From NCBI GenBank assembly GCA_014338405.1, contig JTDE01000253.1, positions 32,908 through 96,907 on the forward strand: a DNA stretch of 64,000 nucleotides, given 5' to 3'. The position numbers and the translations under genes were made by a program. The DNA comes from Paragonimus skrjabini miyazakii (lineage: Eukaryota; Platyhelminthes; Trematoda; Plagiorchiida; Troglotrematidae). Positions within the stretch are counted from its first letter, which is position 1; every line of letters begins with the position of its first letter. Positions 11,986 through 23,245 of this stretch are shown here, one piece after another. The notes under the pieces are model-generated. The model did no database searches. It saw only the letters and a list, made by a program, of their open reading frames with translations, and was not told the DNA's origin.

Positions 11986-12169
11986 GTGGACATCTCTGAA
12001 AGTTGAGTTATGTGAACGAAATCCCGTACACATCTTATCACAAATGACTCTTTTTGAGCGAGCAAGATACCCACTGAAAAGAAAGGGGAATTGTCGGAAA
12101 AATAACTCGCTGGAGAACGTCCATATGCTCAACATCTTCTCCAAGCATGAAATTAATATTACCTATTAG
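11986..12169 (+). CDS. putative terminal exon
   Basis: A strong acceptor (TTTTTCTTGACACGTTTTAG) at 11985 is followed, after one base, by 60 open codons ending in TAG. The product includes LCERNPVHILSQMTLFERAR. In the phase that would follow the exon at 10197 the frame stops after six codons, so it is either a very short last exon of that gene or an exon of another. Weak call. Confidence 0.3.
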
Positions 12170-13600
12170 AAGTTCATGGGAGAACCATTCCACCACAGGT
12201 CATATACTGAAGTCAACGAGGTCATCAAGTCTGCCGTAAGCCTTTAGGATTTGTTATGAAACCAGCAAAAAGTGAAAAGTAACACTCGCTGACTTCTTTC
12301 CTCCAACCGCACAGACTTTGCACCAACATCAACACTTCTTGTTAAGGGATGAGTATAAGAATACTTTTAGGAGTGCTCCTAGTAACATTCGTAATTCATT
12401 TACCGTCAATCATGAGGCGATCTATCGGTGAAAGTTCCAGGATTTGGCCGGAATCTACCCAGTGGCAAGAAATGTATGGCATTACGCAGAATGTGGTTAA
12501 CTAACTTAAGTTAAATGTCAGGTTGAAGGATTGGAAAGTTTTACATCAAGACTGTACTGCCTAAACATCTGGTGGCTTATACGGTTTCCACCGAGTTATA
12601 TTGGGGGTGGACAGCCCTAGTAATTTGTACTCGAACGGCCTTATCTGTTAGAGTACACATAAGGCCGGAAAGTGTATGAGGCTCTTACGGTAGACAGTAG
12701 AGTGTTCTCACAATTCATATGGTGCAATCTTCATTACATTCATGGTAATGTCACCCTCTCATCATGCCATTTTAGGGGTTGAAGTATACGTTGAAATAAA
12801 CAATTGAGAGCGACTGAATCAATAAGAACTACCTGATATGACAGAAGCTAATCGTTTAAAACGCACATCTGCAAATCGTTAAAATTACACCATATGAATG
12901 TCTGTTTAGATTCAGAAAAGAAAACGTTTGTCGCTAGATGGTTCAACAGTATTCAGAAGTCAGGCAAAAGTTCTGACATACTAAGGCCCTTGGAAACTCG
13001 TGATATCGTCCAATTTTACACGAGCCTGACTCAATGTGTCGAGTGGAGCGGGGATTAGATCTCTCACTCAATCATACAGGTTTTCAAATTGGTCCCGCTT
13101 CTGCAGTTCTTTTGGTTGCGTCGTTGAACTCTTGAGGGTTAGACTTTAGGAAAATACATCCAATAGGATCTTGATACACTGGGCAGACGACAAATTATGA
13201 ATGTTTCGAAACTTTAGTGGAAGAACTTAACAATTTTATCCGGGAAACAAGTAGTTTCCAGCTTTTAATTCTATTGGCTTTAGTTTCACGGAATGTATTT
13301 CTCATACAGTTTACAAACTTGATCTGGTAAACAAAACTGTTGGGGCAAACTAGCAACACGTTTCAGAGTCTCAACAGAGTTGGTTAATTTTTATTTGACG
13401 CCTACATTTGAGGATCAGTAATTGTTTTACAAGATTTACGTTAATGAAAATAAAAACATATAGGTGAACATATGTTTTCGACAATTCATTTTCAGGCCGG
13501 TACAATTATATAAGGATTTGATAGAGTTAGATCGAGATATCGATCAGACTTATTACAGAGAAACTAGGTCACTGGTCAGTCAAATTGGAGATGACTTGAT
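12170..13600. other. no gene seen
   Basis: AT-rich sequence, many stops in all frames, no recognisable repeat. Confidence 0.4.
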
Positions 13601-13607
13601 TGGTCGG

Positions 13608-13975
13608 TTACGCCACGCTTGTCCATTGGTTTGACCGCACAGGTTGGCCATCGATCCGGTGGATTTGTGGCCATGGTAGGTGCAGCGCTTGAACAAACCG
13701 TTTTTGGTGACATAATACCAGGTCAAGCAGCCTGATTTCAATGGCCTCGGCAGTACAAAGTGTTCTGATTCGGACCGCTTTTGATGGGTCGCCTGGCACG
13801 CGATATATCACTTTGAAGGCTTGATCAGTGTTCACCTGGTGTCCACTTTCAACCAGATGAGTGAGGATAGCACTGTTGACCGATCGTGATTCCCCGTGCC
13901 CCAGCCACCGTGGATGGTGTTCTCGGATTCGTTTTAAAGTTGTCTTGACGTTCGACCAATATAACCTGCTCCACA
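13608..13975 (-). pseudogene. Penelope GIY-YIG endonuclease domain, frameshifted
   Basis: After the thumb region, CGAGYIGRTSRQL reads as the GIY-YIG motif. After a one-base frame change, RIREHHPRWLG and SAILTHLVESGHQVN follow; in this family they precede FKVIYR. The order (Cys before GYIGRT, Arg-x-x-Glu-His, Ser-Ala-Ile-x-x-His) matches EN-plus Penelope-like elements. The frame shift makes this copy non-functional. Confidence 0.75.
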
Positions 13976-13979
13976 GGAA

Positions 13980-14330
13980 CTAGTGAATGAGTAAATAAGT
14001 TGTCAGTCTATCTTTGTTATAAAACCTGATAATTGGGGACGTGGAGAATTGAATACGGAGTTCAGCTGTAGCACAAGTCCTGCTAATTGTCTGGTTGAGC
14101 CTATTTGTCAGCCATTCTGCGGCATTGTCACCTTTAATGGGTGCTCGAATAAACACCGGCTTCTTTCTTACGTCATACACTTCAGGTTTAGTTGATATTC
14201 TGAGCATATTTCTGGCGATAAATCGTTCCGGATAGCCGTTATCATGAAGTACGTTCTTTTTAAATTCGAGTCCACTTTCTAACGTATCCGCTGAACAAAT
14301 TTTATACGCTCTATCAGTCAGGCAGCGCAC
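13980..14330 (-). pseudogene. Penelope-like RT thumb and linker, frameshifted continuation
   Basis: This continues the element after a frameshift: LTDRAYKICSADTLESGLEF, then NGYPERFIARNM and a stretch leading to ISRTCATAELRIQF. This is the usual region between the RT core and the GIY-YIG domain in Penelope-like elements. The frame ends at a TAG just before the endonuclease. Confidence 0.75.
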
Positions 14331-14901
14331 TAGATTTCTGTTTTAGGGGTACAAAACTGTGGAAGTTCGTGTACTGACCTGTCCACGTATTCTTGCGGTG
14401 GATTCTGTGTTGAACAGTACCGTCTATTTGTCCATGTAAACAAACATCTAGAAAAGATATCTCGTTTCCAGTTTCCTCCTCAAGTGTAAATTTAACTGAC
14501 TGATGGGCGCGATTTAATATATCGAGTACTTTGAGCATATTAGTATCCGAACTGGCTATGATAAATATATCGTCTACGTATCGGTGGTACTGACTGAACT
14601 GGCTGATAGTGGATTGAAGCGTAGTGCGTTCAAGTTTTTCCATGAATATATCGGCCAGGAGAGGTCCGAGCGTATATCCCATTGCAATGCCATCTGTCTG
14701 GCGATATAGCACACCGTTGAACAGCAGTTGTACGTCGAATGTGCAACGGAGTAGATGCTCTTTCAATTTCAGTGGTGGTAAACCAATATCGACTCCGGTC
14801 TCAGACACGTAGTCACGGATAATATTGACGCTTTCTAGCAGCGGTACGTTTGTGTTGTTTTCTGAAGGCTTCCTTTCTGAAAGCAACTTAGAAATACACA
14901 C
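14314..14901 (-). pseudogene. Penelope-like RT palm, fragment
   Basis: This open frame carries characteristic Penelope motifs: a motif-A edge (TNVPLLES), the RQTDGIAMGYTLGPLLADIF block, an intact catalytic YVDD (RYVDDIFIIAS, around 14560-14585), and FLDV. The catalytic box is intact, but the fragment begins inside the palm and its frame is lost near 14320. The N-terminal fingers are missing, so it cannot make a working enzyme. Family identity is secure from the YVDD and DGIAMG blocks. Confidence 0.85.
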
Positions 14902-15895
14902 AGGAGATTAACTCACTAGCACATTCCAAGCAATTCAACTCCTGACTGTCTAACTGCTGTGTTTGCATTGAAATGAAATTACAGGGTTTAATCCACCAAT
15001 AAATATTGGATGTTTTCTTTTGATTACGCGCTTAATCGCTTGACCCAGAACCGAGAAAGAGAATGGGTGCGGAAACAGCGTTTGTTGGTAGGATGAGACG
15101 AGTCAGAATTAGGCCACAGAGGCTCTAAATTTATAGGGCGAAATGAGTACCATACATGGCCGGCAAGATGCATAGCAAATCAATCGAGACGATCATATCT
15201 GGCAGTCAAAGCGTTAGAACAAATCACGTTATAGGGGGCATCAGAAAGTGAACGCGAGAAGACAGTTCAGATAAAGTACTGACATTCGATCGCGCAGCTG
15301 CAATCTGATTAACTGAGTGAGATTGATTAGTTGAGTGAGTTAAAACAGATCAATTAACTCGAGGCCGGGTCATTCAATCGATATGACGCAATTGGCCTTT
15401 GCTGCTTCGTTAGATGTGTCTCCTAACAGTAAGACACGCAGGCGTCTTTTTTAAGAACAAATGACAGTTCCTTTTAATCATCTAGGCAATACCGATAAAA
15501 TACATACGTAGTAAACAACTTTTTGACTAACCAGACATTACAAGAGAAGGCGAAAGGGCAAACAGAACTGCTCCAATCTTTCTTGCATTCAGTCGCACGA
15601 CAAGTAGATTGACTGTAGCAGCTCCTCCCGTAAGCATTAAACGGGCGTATGTTGTCTCATTATCGTTCTCTCCCTAATCGCTGAAAGTTTAGAGTCAGTA
15701 TTACCTGACACTATCTTGGAAAAGTTAACCGGGTCAACTGAGCTATCGGTTGCCTTGAAGAGCTTGCAGGTAGATAAAACTTGGGTTAGTAAATAGACCA
15801 TTGCTCGACATTATAGTTTATGATCGTTTGGGAATATGCTGTGCCATGCGTTCACGGGAGCACCAACTTGTTCTGTAGGTTGCAATAAACACTAA
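14902..15895. other. no gene seen
   Basis: Unremarkable sequence with short imperfect GAGTGA/GATTGA repetition at 15305-15350. No coding or RNA signal. Confidence 0.35.
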
Positions 15896-16180
15896 TGTAA
15901 TGTGCGACCGAAACCAGCAGGCGCGCACTAGTTGAATTTGAATTGGTGACGGAGCGTGCTGCTGTGTTGTCGGCGCCGTCTTAGTTATCGTTTGTGTAAG
16001 TCATGTGCATGGCTTACTGGGCCTTCGGCTCATGCTTGTTTGTGTTGTTTCCTTTTACAGGACTGTTGTTGGAACCTCTACCTCGGAAAAACGCTATCTC
16101 CCAGTGTCTTCACACTGCCTAAAGTTGGCCCGCAGGCGTAGCGGACAACCAAAGTAGAGACGGTCGGCTTGCATGTTACA
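15896..16180 (+). repeat. 285-bp TG...CA repeat (copy 1), solo-LTR-like
   Basis: The copy starts TGTAATGTGC and ends GCATGTTACA, giving short inverted termini. It aligns along its length with copies at 45200-45483 (plus) and 47861-48144 (minus). Flanks carry CTAA on both sides (15892-15895 and 16181-16184), a likely 4-bp target duplication. Inside are a GTAAGT and a pyrimidine tract ending TTTTACAG, resembling splice sites. No TATA box or poly(A) signal is evident. A solo LTR or a small inverted-terminal element are both possible. Confidence 0.6.
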
Positions 16181-17380
16181 CTAATCACGAGATATTTTTC
16201 AGGTCCACAGATAGTGAAAAATAATGGTAGTAACAGTAGTACTGGTGCTGGTACCAGCTACAATGGTCGGCGAGATTAAACATCTCTTAGATGTGCCAAC
16301 TGGACAGTGTTAGTGCAAACTTCAGCTGAGTAGGCGTTGGGCAATTCCAGTTAGGGCCAGTCACTCTAACTGGTTTTTGTGCGCTGGTTGCGATCGATCA
16401 TCAAAATAAAACTTTCGCTATAACTCTCAAATCGTCATCCACCAACATGCAGACACGGTAAATGGAGTACTTTCGTACGGAATGTGGCTAGACATGCAAA
16501 CCTGAAGCTGGGTTTTCGACCATTGTTAGCATATGTCGACGTATGGATGGAATAGCTCAGAAAATAAGTGCTCACCTTTGCACAGGAATTGGCTGCCTCG
16601 TCCCAAGCAAGCCTGGTTTCAACCAACATAGAGGACATGCACTATCCATCAAGTGCAACCAGCAAAAACCCAGGTACATGAAAACAGCAAAATCTGACTG
16701 GTCTCAATAAGAGTCGGATTCTCTCCTTAGAGTTGCCGACGAACTAACTGTGTCATACCCTGGTAAACGCAGACTCCCTTATAGGTTTCTGTCACATTTC
16801 TCAGGTCATCTGCTCAAGAGTATCAGGACGCGCTCACTCGCACTGAATTGGAAGAAAGACTTTACATATACTACCAACGCAACCACCGTTTCATATTCAG
16901 ACATAACATTGAATGTTGAGTTCCATGCAGCAGGACACCCTGGGTGGTTTGTTCACTTGGTTCAAACAACGACAGTTCAACTCGAGTCTAACAACGAGGT
17001 CTATGTAGATGGCGATGAACTGTTAGCTATCGCCCGTAGTCTCTCTGCAGGCATTTTCACCCTGGTACAGGTAAAATTACCACTGCACATGCATGTCGAT
17101 AAACCTGGCGAGTGGTTACTCGGGGAACTGCTCTTGCAGCAAGGAGTTCACACACAACCAGGTAGCAGATACGGAAAGCTACTTATTCAGCTTCTCAAAC
17201 ATTGTATCACCAATAGAGAAAAAAATGCGGCTTGCGTAGATTTTTCTTAAAACTGTAGAGTTGTCTACAAGACTGGTAATAGCCTCCCGAATAATTCCAA
17301 CAAGTTCTAGTGTGAGATAATGTTGACACGGCCCTACATGGATTTTCGACCATCCTGCACAATTCTGTCTCCGGAATGAA
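16181..17380. other. possible coding or decayed element sequence, unresolved
   Basis: An open plus frame at about 16750-17250 (166 codons, including DGDELLAIARSLSAG and ending in a stop) has protein-like composition and lies directly upstream of the R2-like remnant. It may be that element's N-terminal region, but I see none of the zinc-finger motifs expected there. A GTAAAA after CAG at about 17070 could be a donor, so a host exon is also possible. Confidence 0.3.
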
Positions 17381-18200
17381 TCACGGTCGATCTTATCACT
17401 GATGAAGAAGTATCTCTTACCTTGAAGTGCACAGAAAGTACCGCTCCATGTTTGAATAGGCTCTCGCCCAAATATTTAACGCGCATAGAAGCGGATGCCC
17501 TAGCTAGATGTTTCAACCTCTTATTCAAAACCGACGGCTATCCAGTCCATTTTGTGCCTCTAGCATCAGCCTTGTCCCTCGATTAATTCGATTACCCTCT
17601 CCTTGCATCTGAAACCGTCTGTTGTATATTCAACGCGGGTAAGTTGTTTCTATAAAATAGAAGTGATCGTCGAAACACGCATTTATAGTTGTCTCGAGAC
17701 GACCTGACTACTTTGTACGTCGCTTTGGAACTCTTGTTCAACATCCTGCATATGCACCTTTTTTATCGACCTATCCAAGACGTTCAGTTCTACTCCACAG
17801 GGCTCGACCAGCAGATCGGCTCAGGCTATGGGTGCTTTCCCATCCCTTGCACACTATATTGTTGATTCATACCACAACCTGTCCGTCATCCTCAAACGGT
17901 CAGACCTTCAGCCCCGGCGCGGTGTTATTCAAGGTGACCCGATTCTACCTTTGCTCTTCATAGCAGTGGATAGGGTGCCAGCTTTATCGTGGGCAGAGGC
18001 TGACTGACAGTTCCACAAGACTGTAGTCAGCGGTTAATTCTACGCTGATGTACTGACCCTCCAAGCACAAAATGCGACGCGTCTTTCGGAGAAATATGCA
18101 ACCGCAACCAGTACTCTGGAGCTACCTAAACTTAAGGTCAACACTCGAAGGACGAATGTTATGGTCACTTGGGGTAATTGTAAGTACGGGATACTAGTTA

Positions 18201-18602
18201 TTGCTGAAGAAACCACTTATTTTGGCCCAGAAACTACATATTCATCGAGCACCTCTGACACTTCGACGTCTAGGTACATCGTTCACCTGGAATAGGACAG
18301 GCCTTGTCAATCGCCGACTGCAACTTCGTATGGTCAAATTAAAACTCGCATCTGGAGTCACATCAGTGCGTATACCTGTTGAGACAGCACCCGTTTCCCA
18401 AGTTGAAGTTAGTGTTGAGCAGAACCCACCGAAATACACTCGGTGCTATGGGCCGTACAACCTAATAGTTCGTTTAGCAGTAGCTACGCGCTTTAAAAAA
18501 GCGCCCACCAGTTATATCCACATCTCAAATGACCTTGGCGGTCTGGACATTACGGGTTCATCTACAGCTATTCCCATTTCGCACAAATCACCATTAGACT
18601 GA
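18201..18602 (+). pseudogene. R2-like RT thumb region
   Basis: The frame is open for 133 codons. Its last third (KKAPTSYIHISNDLGGLDI) matches the conserved segment after the RT in R2/R4-type elements, where a basic stretch precedes a Gly-Gly-Leu turn. The middle part is divergent and may contain an insertion. Part of the degenerate element spanning 17388-19169. Confidence 0.65.
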
Positions 18603-18917
18603 CCGTTTCAGTCAACGATCAGTTCTTTAGAAAGTGGTAAAATTTGATCAATTTCGCCCTATAATTTGGAAAAATTAAAGTCCCGTTTAGGGTGTGTGGA
18701 TGACGAATAGAAAAGAAGTTCATGCGCCGTGGATGGACAAACTGTTATACGCTGAGCAGTCGTGGTCTTCGTAAGACTTTCCGATCTTCACTCTCCAACG
18801 ATTAGCTGCTTGATTCCGATCATATTTTCCTGATGATCTGTCTTCATGTTGTTCGCCTTCGATCTGGCCATCTAAATCCATAATTCTGCAGATGGCCGAA
18901 GTGACCTTTCAGTTCTC

Positions 18918-19169
18918 TGTTGTGGTAACTGCAATCAACCGAAAAACCCTGCTCATATTCCTAAGTTGTGCTGGATAACACAAGAAGTGCGTTACATTTG
19001 TCACCACAGAGTTACGGAAAACCTAGCGAAAGGATTACGCAATCTAAGCCATACAGTCTTCGAGAAGATATTAACACCCACAACATGCTCGTTCATCAAG
19101 CCAAACGTGATCGCCGTTCATGACGACGAAGCTGTAGTAGTGGACATCAGTTTGGTTGATTGCCACTAA
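18918..19169 (+). pseudogene. R2-like CCHC knuckle and restriction-like endonuclease
   Basis: In one frame a CCHC motif (C-x2-C-x7-H-x4-C, CGNCNQPKNPAHIPKLC) is followed by VTENLAKGLRN, then IKPNVIAVHDDEAVVVDIS. R2-clade endonucleases carry a KPD...VVDV signature here. The aspartate of KPD is Asn in this copy, which should abolish cleavage. The frame ends at TAA 19169. Motif order and spacing make the domain call firm even though the protein is dead. Confidence 0.75.
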
Positions 19170-19644
19170 AACCAAGCTTTACGGACCGTCATGAGTGGAA
19201 AGTATTGTACTAACCCAGCCGAAACTGTTATTCAGCCAGTCCTCTGAATTTATGGGCAGTTGCATGGGTTCAACATTTCACACTGCTGTGATCATTGCAT
19301 TTTGCACTGTTTATAATGGAATGCGATTCTTTGATTAGAATACGCGCTACTACCCTCAATTGTTTTTCGCCTACTGACCATTCTGAGTCCTCTCAAAATC
19401 TACCACACATTTTACGAGAAACACTGCGTTGATTCTCGCCTCTTTTCTGAAAAATGTCTCGCTGTAACAAAAATATTTCTCCTTTTCAATGCGTGTGGGT
19501 CGACTGTGCCGGCATTCTCTTAAACCGGAGAAAGTTTAACTTTGAGTGAATGATACTTCTTCTCCTCACTTTCAAAATATAAAAAAACACTTTCATTTGC
19601 TAACAGGAGTTATCTATATTTGCTGGTCCCATTTATTTGTACGT
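19170..19644. other. no gene seen
   Basis: Short AT-rich flank between the R2-like remnant and the LTR-type element. No feature found. Confidence 0.4.
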
Positions 19645-20390
19645 ATCTTCCGCGTACTTATTCATCATATTGTAGCAAAAAGGCGTCCAATAAGGCACAA
19701 TCTTTATTGCCCAACACGCTAGTTAGCATGCGACATGTGCGCTGGCGTTTTTGAATCACAATTCCCGTCCACAACACCCCCGGCTTCCGATCACACGTCG
19801 TGTGCACTTCTACCCGGTTTATGGGTGTGATCGGCGCCGTCTATCGGGGGTTTTCCGCCTGCCATTCTTGGTCCGTTGGTGCGATTTCGTTGAGCGATGG
19901 CTCGTCCGGTCGCTCATGTTGTCCGCCNNNNNNNNNNNNNNNNNNNNNNNNNNNNNNNNNNNNNNNNNNNNNNNNNNNNNNNNNNNNNNNNNNNNNNNNN
20001 NNNNNNNNNNNNNNNNNNNNNNNNNNNCCTGACAATCCACCACACTCGCCCCTCCTTTGTACGTATTTTTAGTGTTACCCATGCGACGACCTATGCTCGA
20101 TCACCAGAATGTTTGGAATGCCCATTTTTAATATTTTTTCAGCTGTTTTGGTGCAACCGCTTGTTCTTTCTTTGGATGAAATTGTGCAAAATACTCTTCG
20201 AAATAGACTATAAACAATAGTAAGTCATGCTTTGGAGTTAATCCTTATTGACGGAGGAAGTAACCAGGTCTAGACTTAAATCCTTGTTAATCCTCAACTT
20301 TTTAATCTCTATAGATTTTCATCTTTAATACCGGACTATCAGTCAAACTTTAGCTATTCGAGTTCTTTCGTCTACCCTGTCGGTTGACGG
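19645..20390 (-). mobile_element. small LTR-type element, partial copy (contains N gap)
   Basis: This is the reverse complement of 36108-36820 over its whole length. On the minus strand it has about 340 bp of internal sequence, a purine-rich tract (AAAGGAGGGGCGAG) directly before TGTGGTGGATTGTCAGG, and an LTR of about 390 bp including the gap. The LTR contains AATAAA inside a shared ...TTGGGCAATAAAGATTG... block. Polypurine tract followed by TG is the 3'-LTR junction of a retrotransposon. No protein is encoded. Confidence 0.65.
19928..20027. other. assembly gap, 100 N
   Basis: Exactly 100 Ns lie inside the LTR of the element at 19645-20390, so the length is probably a placeholder. Comparison with the inverted copy at 36453-36820 shows which part of the LTR is missing. 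Confidence 0.99.
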
Positions 20391-21625
20391 TAAATGAAGG
20401 GTCTTCTTTACCTTGCGACCAACATAATCGATGGCTGGAGACGGTAGACAATTTGGCTGCTAACCGAGCTCAGGGGCTTGAATGTTCTAGTTTGTTTCGG
20501 CCGACTTGTTTGTGAAGTAAGTGCATTCTGTGAAGCTGGGCAGTGAATACCTTAAGGAAGGTGTCTTGCTGATTACGCCTTACCTTCATTTACAGCTCGG
20601 TTGTTTGTTTATAAGGTGTAGGCACCTTTATTTTTGAATGTAGACTTAGCTATTTTTAGCGGTTAAGTCCCTTCCGTTGTTACTTTATCAGGACTTCCTT
20701 CTTTCCTCAGAGTTACATGGCGCTTAAGTATCAGTAAGAACCACTGATGTATTGCTGTCTTTGATTATGTTGATCACACGCGTTCTTCTTCACACACCGA
20801 AAAAAGTCACGCATTAATTGTTACATCACTACCCTATTTTCAGATGAACTGGTTTTCTCTGCGTCATTCCCCTTCATCCTGCCAGCTATTGCACGCGGCC
20901 CTTCGCAGCAATGTCAGTCAGCCTGCGTTTTAACTTCTACCACTCGCTGTCACAGGCTGAGATATAAGAGACTGAATCAAACTTACTAAAAATATCCCTG
21001 TTTGGGATGTACATTTAAATTTGTTCTAACTATGTAAGTCTCTCATCACTATTTCTCACAAGCTCTGTGATTAACTGCAGGTTTCTAGACTTTTACAACC
21101 GAATTCAGCTTGACATTTTGTTCCCTATTGGTCTTTAGTAAATTGTCTTCATATTTTCATCGTTTGAACGTCGGCAGTCCATTTTGTCCATAAAACCACT
21201 TGACCTCTGACCAAACAACAGACAAACTTGTACGATCAACAGTGTAATCTGAATCCGGTGTGATTGCTCCAAAATACGCGACAATATTTATCACACTGGT
21301 AACGATTGTAGTTAATGACTGCTATATTGTGAATGACCATTTATTACTGGGACGAACGAAGCGGTTTCCATGTGTTGGAGATCGTTCTTGCGTTGAAATA
21401 TGACGCTCAAATTGCGGCGATCTTAAGATGTATATGTTCGCGCCAGTCTTTCAAAGGTGTCTGTGCTTTATACCCGAGGACCAAACCGACCAGTTAAACT
21501 TTTGTCTTCTCGACGAAGATGACCAAGTTGTGCATTCGGTATGACTCAAAACCCCGACGAGAGCCTCGTGGGAGTGCACACGTGGAAACTCCGACTGGCT
21601 ATCGAACGGAGCGCATACAGATAAA
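20391..21625. other. no gene seen
   Basis: Mixed-composition sequence with short frames only. The high-stop content and lack of splice pairs argue against exons. Confidence 0.35.
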
Positions 21626-21755
21626 TTAAACATCACCCACAATTGATCGCAGCTGTCGCATTCACATAGACTTTCCAGTCGGCCCCTTTCGAAATGGACC
21701 GACTGGAAAGCCTATGTGAATGCGAAAGCTGCGACCAATTGTGGGTAATGTTCAA
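21626..21755. repeat. 130-bp palindrome of SINE-A tails
   Basis: The left arm (21626-21682) is the tail of SINE-A (ATCACCCACAATTGATCGCAG and onward). The right arm (21699-21755) is its near-perfect reverse complement, with a 16-base loop. No pol III boxes or hammerhead are present. As RNA or single-stranded DNA it would form a hairpin of about 57 bp. Confidence 0.85.
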
Positions 21756-23154
21756 TCTATATAAAAAACCAAAATCCCCTACTACTCATCCTACTCATCA
21801 ATAAGATAAATTGAACTTGCAAAGCTCTTGAGGTTCACGTCCGTGGGTTATAACCAAAGCATTAGGTATATCAGTATACACGCAGCTATTCACTAGGGTC
21901 AAATCACCCACAGCACTGTTCTAATTTTGAAAACAATGTGTTCATCGCGACAGCTATACTAGTTTTGGATTCGGCATTATTCCATTATTCCGTTATTGCT
22001 CTTACGAAACCACGTATAAATTGGTACTCATGGAGGGGTTACCTGAAGTAAACGGCAAAAGTAGAGCCGTACACATGCGTCTCGGAATTACAGGAAACAT
22101 TACGCTGCAAACTTGCAACAATACACACACCGAAAGAGCTTGTTTTCTTGCTAATCGATGGGTATGTAATATAATTTGAAGTGCTTGTTTATTTTTCATG
22201 GATTTAGGACACATTTATCACCGAAAAGTTGAAGGAAGTTGGAATAGTAGACGAAAAATTGAACATAACTACATAACAATTGAACAGTACGATTGTCCTG
22301 AGATAGATCATTATTGTATTCCAACCGTTTGTGCACAAAGGGGGATGAATTGAGAGAATTCGTGCTGATTACTTGCCTCCAAAATCCAACCGATTAGACA
22401 GTAGGACATAGGGTTTACAGCAGGAAGCTGCATTGAAACCAACTACAGTGAGGAGTCGGGCTAAATCCGACAGGTAGTTAGCTGGAGACTACTGTATGAA
22501 CCCATCCACTGTTGTGCAAATTAGGCATATTTGAAGCTAGACTTTCTTCCACTAGCAACAAACGCTTTCCTCCCGCGTACGATAACACTCCAGAAGGCAC
22601 GACAGCGGTACTGTCCATTTGCTGAATGTGCCATACTACTCATCAGTGACAGTGTTCATTGCTTCATACTAACCTTTCAGAAGTTTTCTTTTTAATAAGC
22701 CCATGCCGGCATTACAATTACTAAGCTGGATCTTCTCCATAGAATCTTGTCTCATCGACTGCAAATTCCTATGCATTAAGTAATAAGATATACACTACAA
22801 CAATCATGACCATTTTTCCTGTCAACTTCCTTTGGCCTGTCAGGTATCGGTGTATCTAGTACCAGATAAGAAACTAGAATATACTGATCGGTGTTTACAA
22901 GAACCGACCTGGGTGGATGCAACATGTGATACTGAGATTGAGCATCTGCTCATCTAACTATTTATATGTCTCTGTTTGTTTCAAGAACGGTGTCAAGATG
23001 CAACAGTCACTTTATCGAAAGTGATGATCTAAAACTGAATAACATGCGTGTTGGGAAATGTAAGTCGCTCCGGGTCCAAGTCATTGGAATGTAGATAGCA
23101 GTTTTAACGTGCAAACTCGACTTCACTTGAAAGGACCAGCAATATAATGTTCAA
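21756..23154. other. no gene seen
   Basis: No convincing exon, RNA gene or repeat. A minus-strand frame at 22002-22214 has a basic composition but no splice support. Confidence 0.35.
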
Positions 23155-23245
23155 CGTCGATGACGATCAGCTTCGTTCGGTGTGACACCCTAAGTCTTGG
23201 AATAATGACTGCGTCAGACCAGCTGAATTGGTCAGTGTGAACAAA
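23155..23245 (+). repeat. short dispersed repeat, copy 1
   Basis: It is similar to 25000-25080 in the same orientation. Shared blocks include TTCGGYGT, CTTGGRATAATG and TGTCAGACCARCTGA (GCGTCAGACCAGCTGA here). Element type unknown. Confidence 0.5.

Larger units (their letters stand above)
13608..14901 (-). mobile_element. degenerate Penelope-like retroelement (RT + GIY-YIG)
   Basis: The minus strand carries, in order, the palm and thumb of a Penelope-type reverse transcriptase, a linker, and a GIY-YIG endonuclease. It is broken by frameshifts near 14320 and 13965. The N-terminal RT motifs before the motif-A region (TNVPLLE) are absent, so the copy is 5'-truncated, as expected for target-primed reverse transcription. 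No pseudo-LTR or hammerhead is recognisable at the ends. Confidence 0.85.
17388..19169 (+). mobile_element. degenerate R2-like non-LTR retrotransposon
   Basis: Plus-strand fragments, in several frames with stops, follow the order of R2-clade elements. First comes a pre-RT/RT0 region (ITDEEVSLTLKCTES...ALARCFNLLFKT). RT motif GVIQGDPILPLLF lies around 17915-17955, and FYADVLTL at about 18038-18060. A thumb end follows with APTSYIHISNDLGGLDI. Then come a CCHC knuckle and a restriction-like endonuclease near 18918-19169. The catalytic YADD reads YADV, so this copy is dead. The flanking sequence is not recognisable as 28S rRNA, so it is either a displaced fragment or a related non-rDNA-specific lineage (R4, NeSL, Hero). 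Confidence 0.8.

Noticed and set aside
19751..20220. Open frames running through the N gap
   Set aside because: They consist mainly of unknown residues and LTR-type repeat sequence; no real gene.
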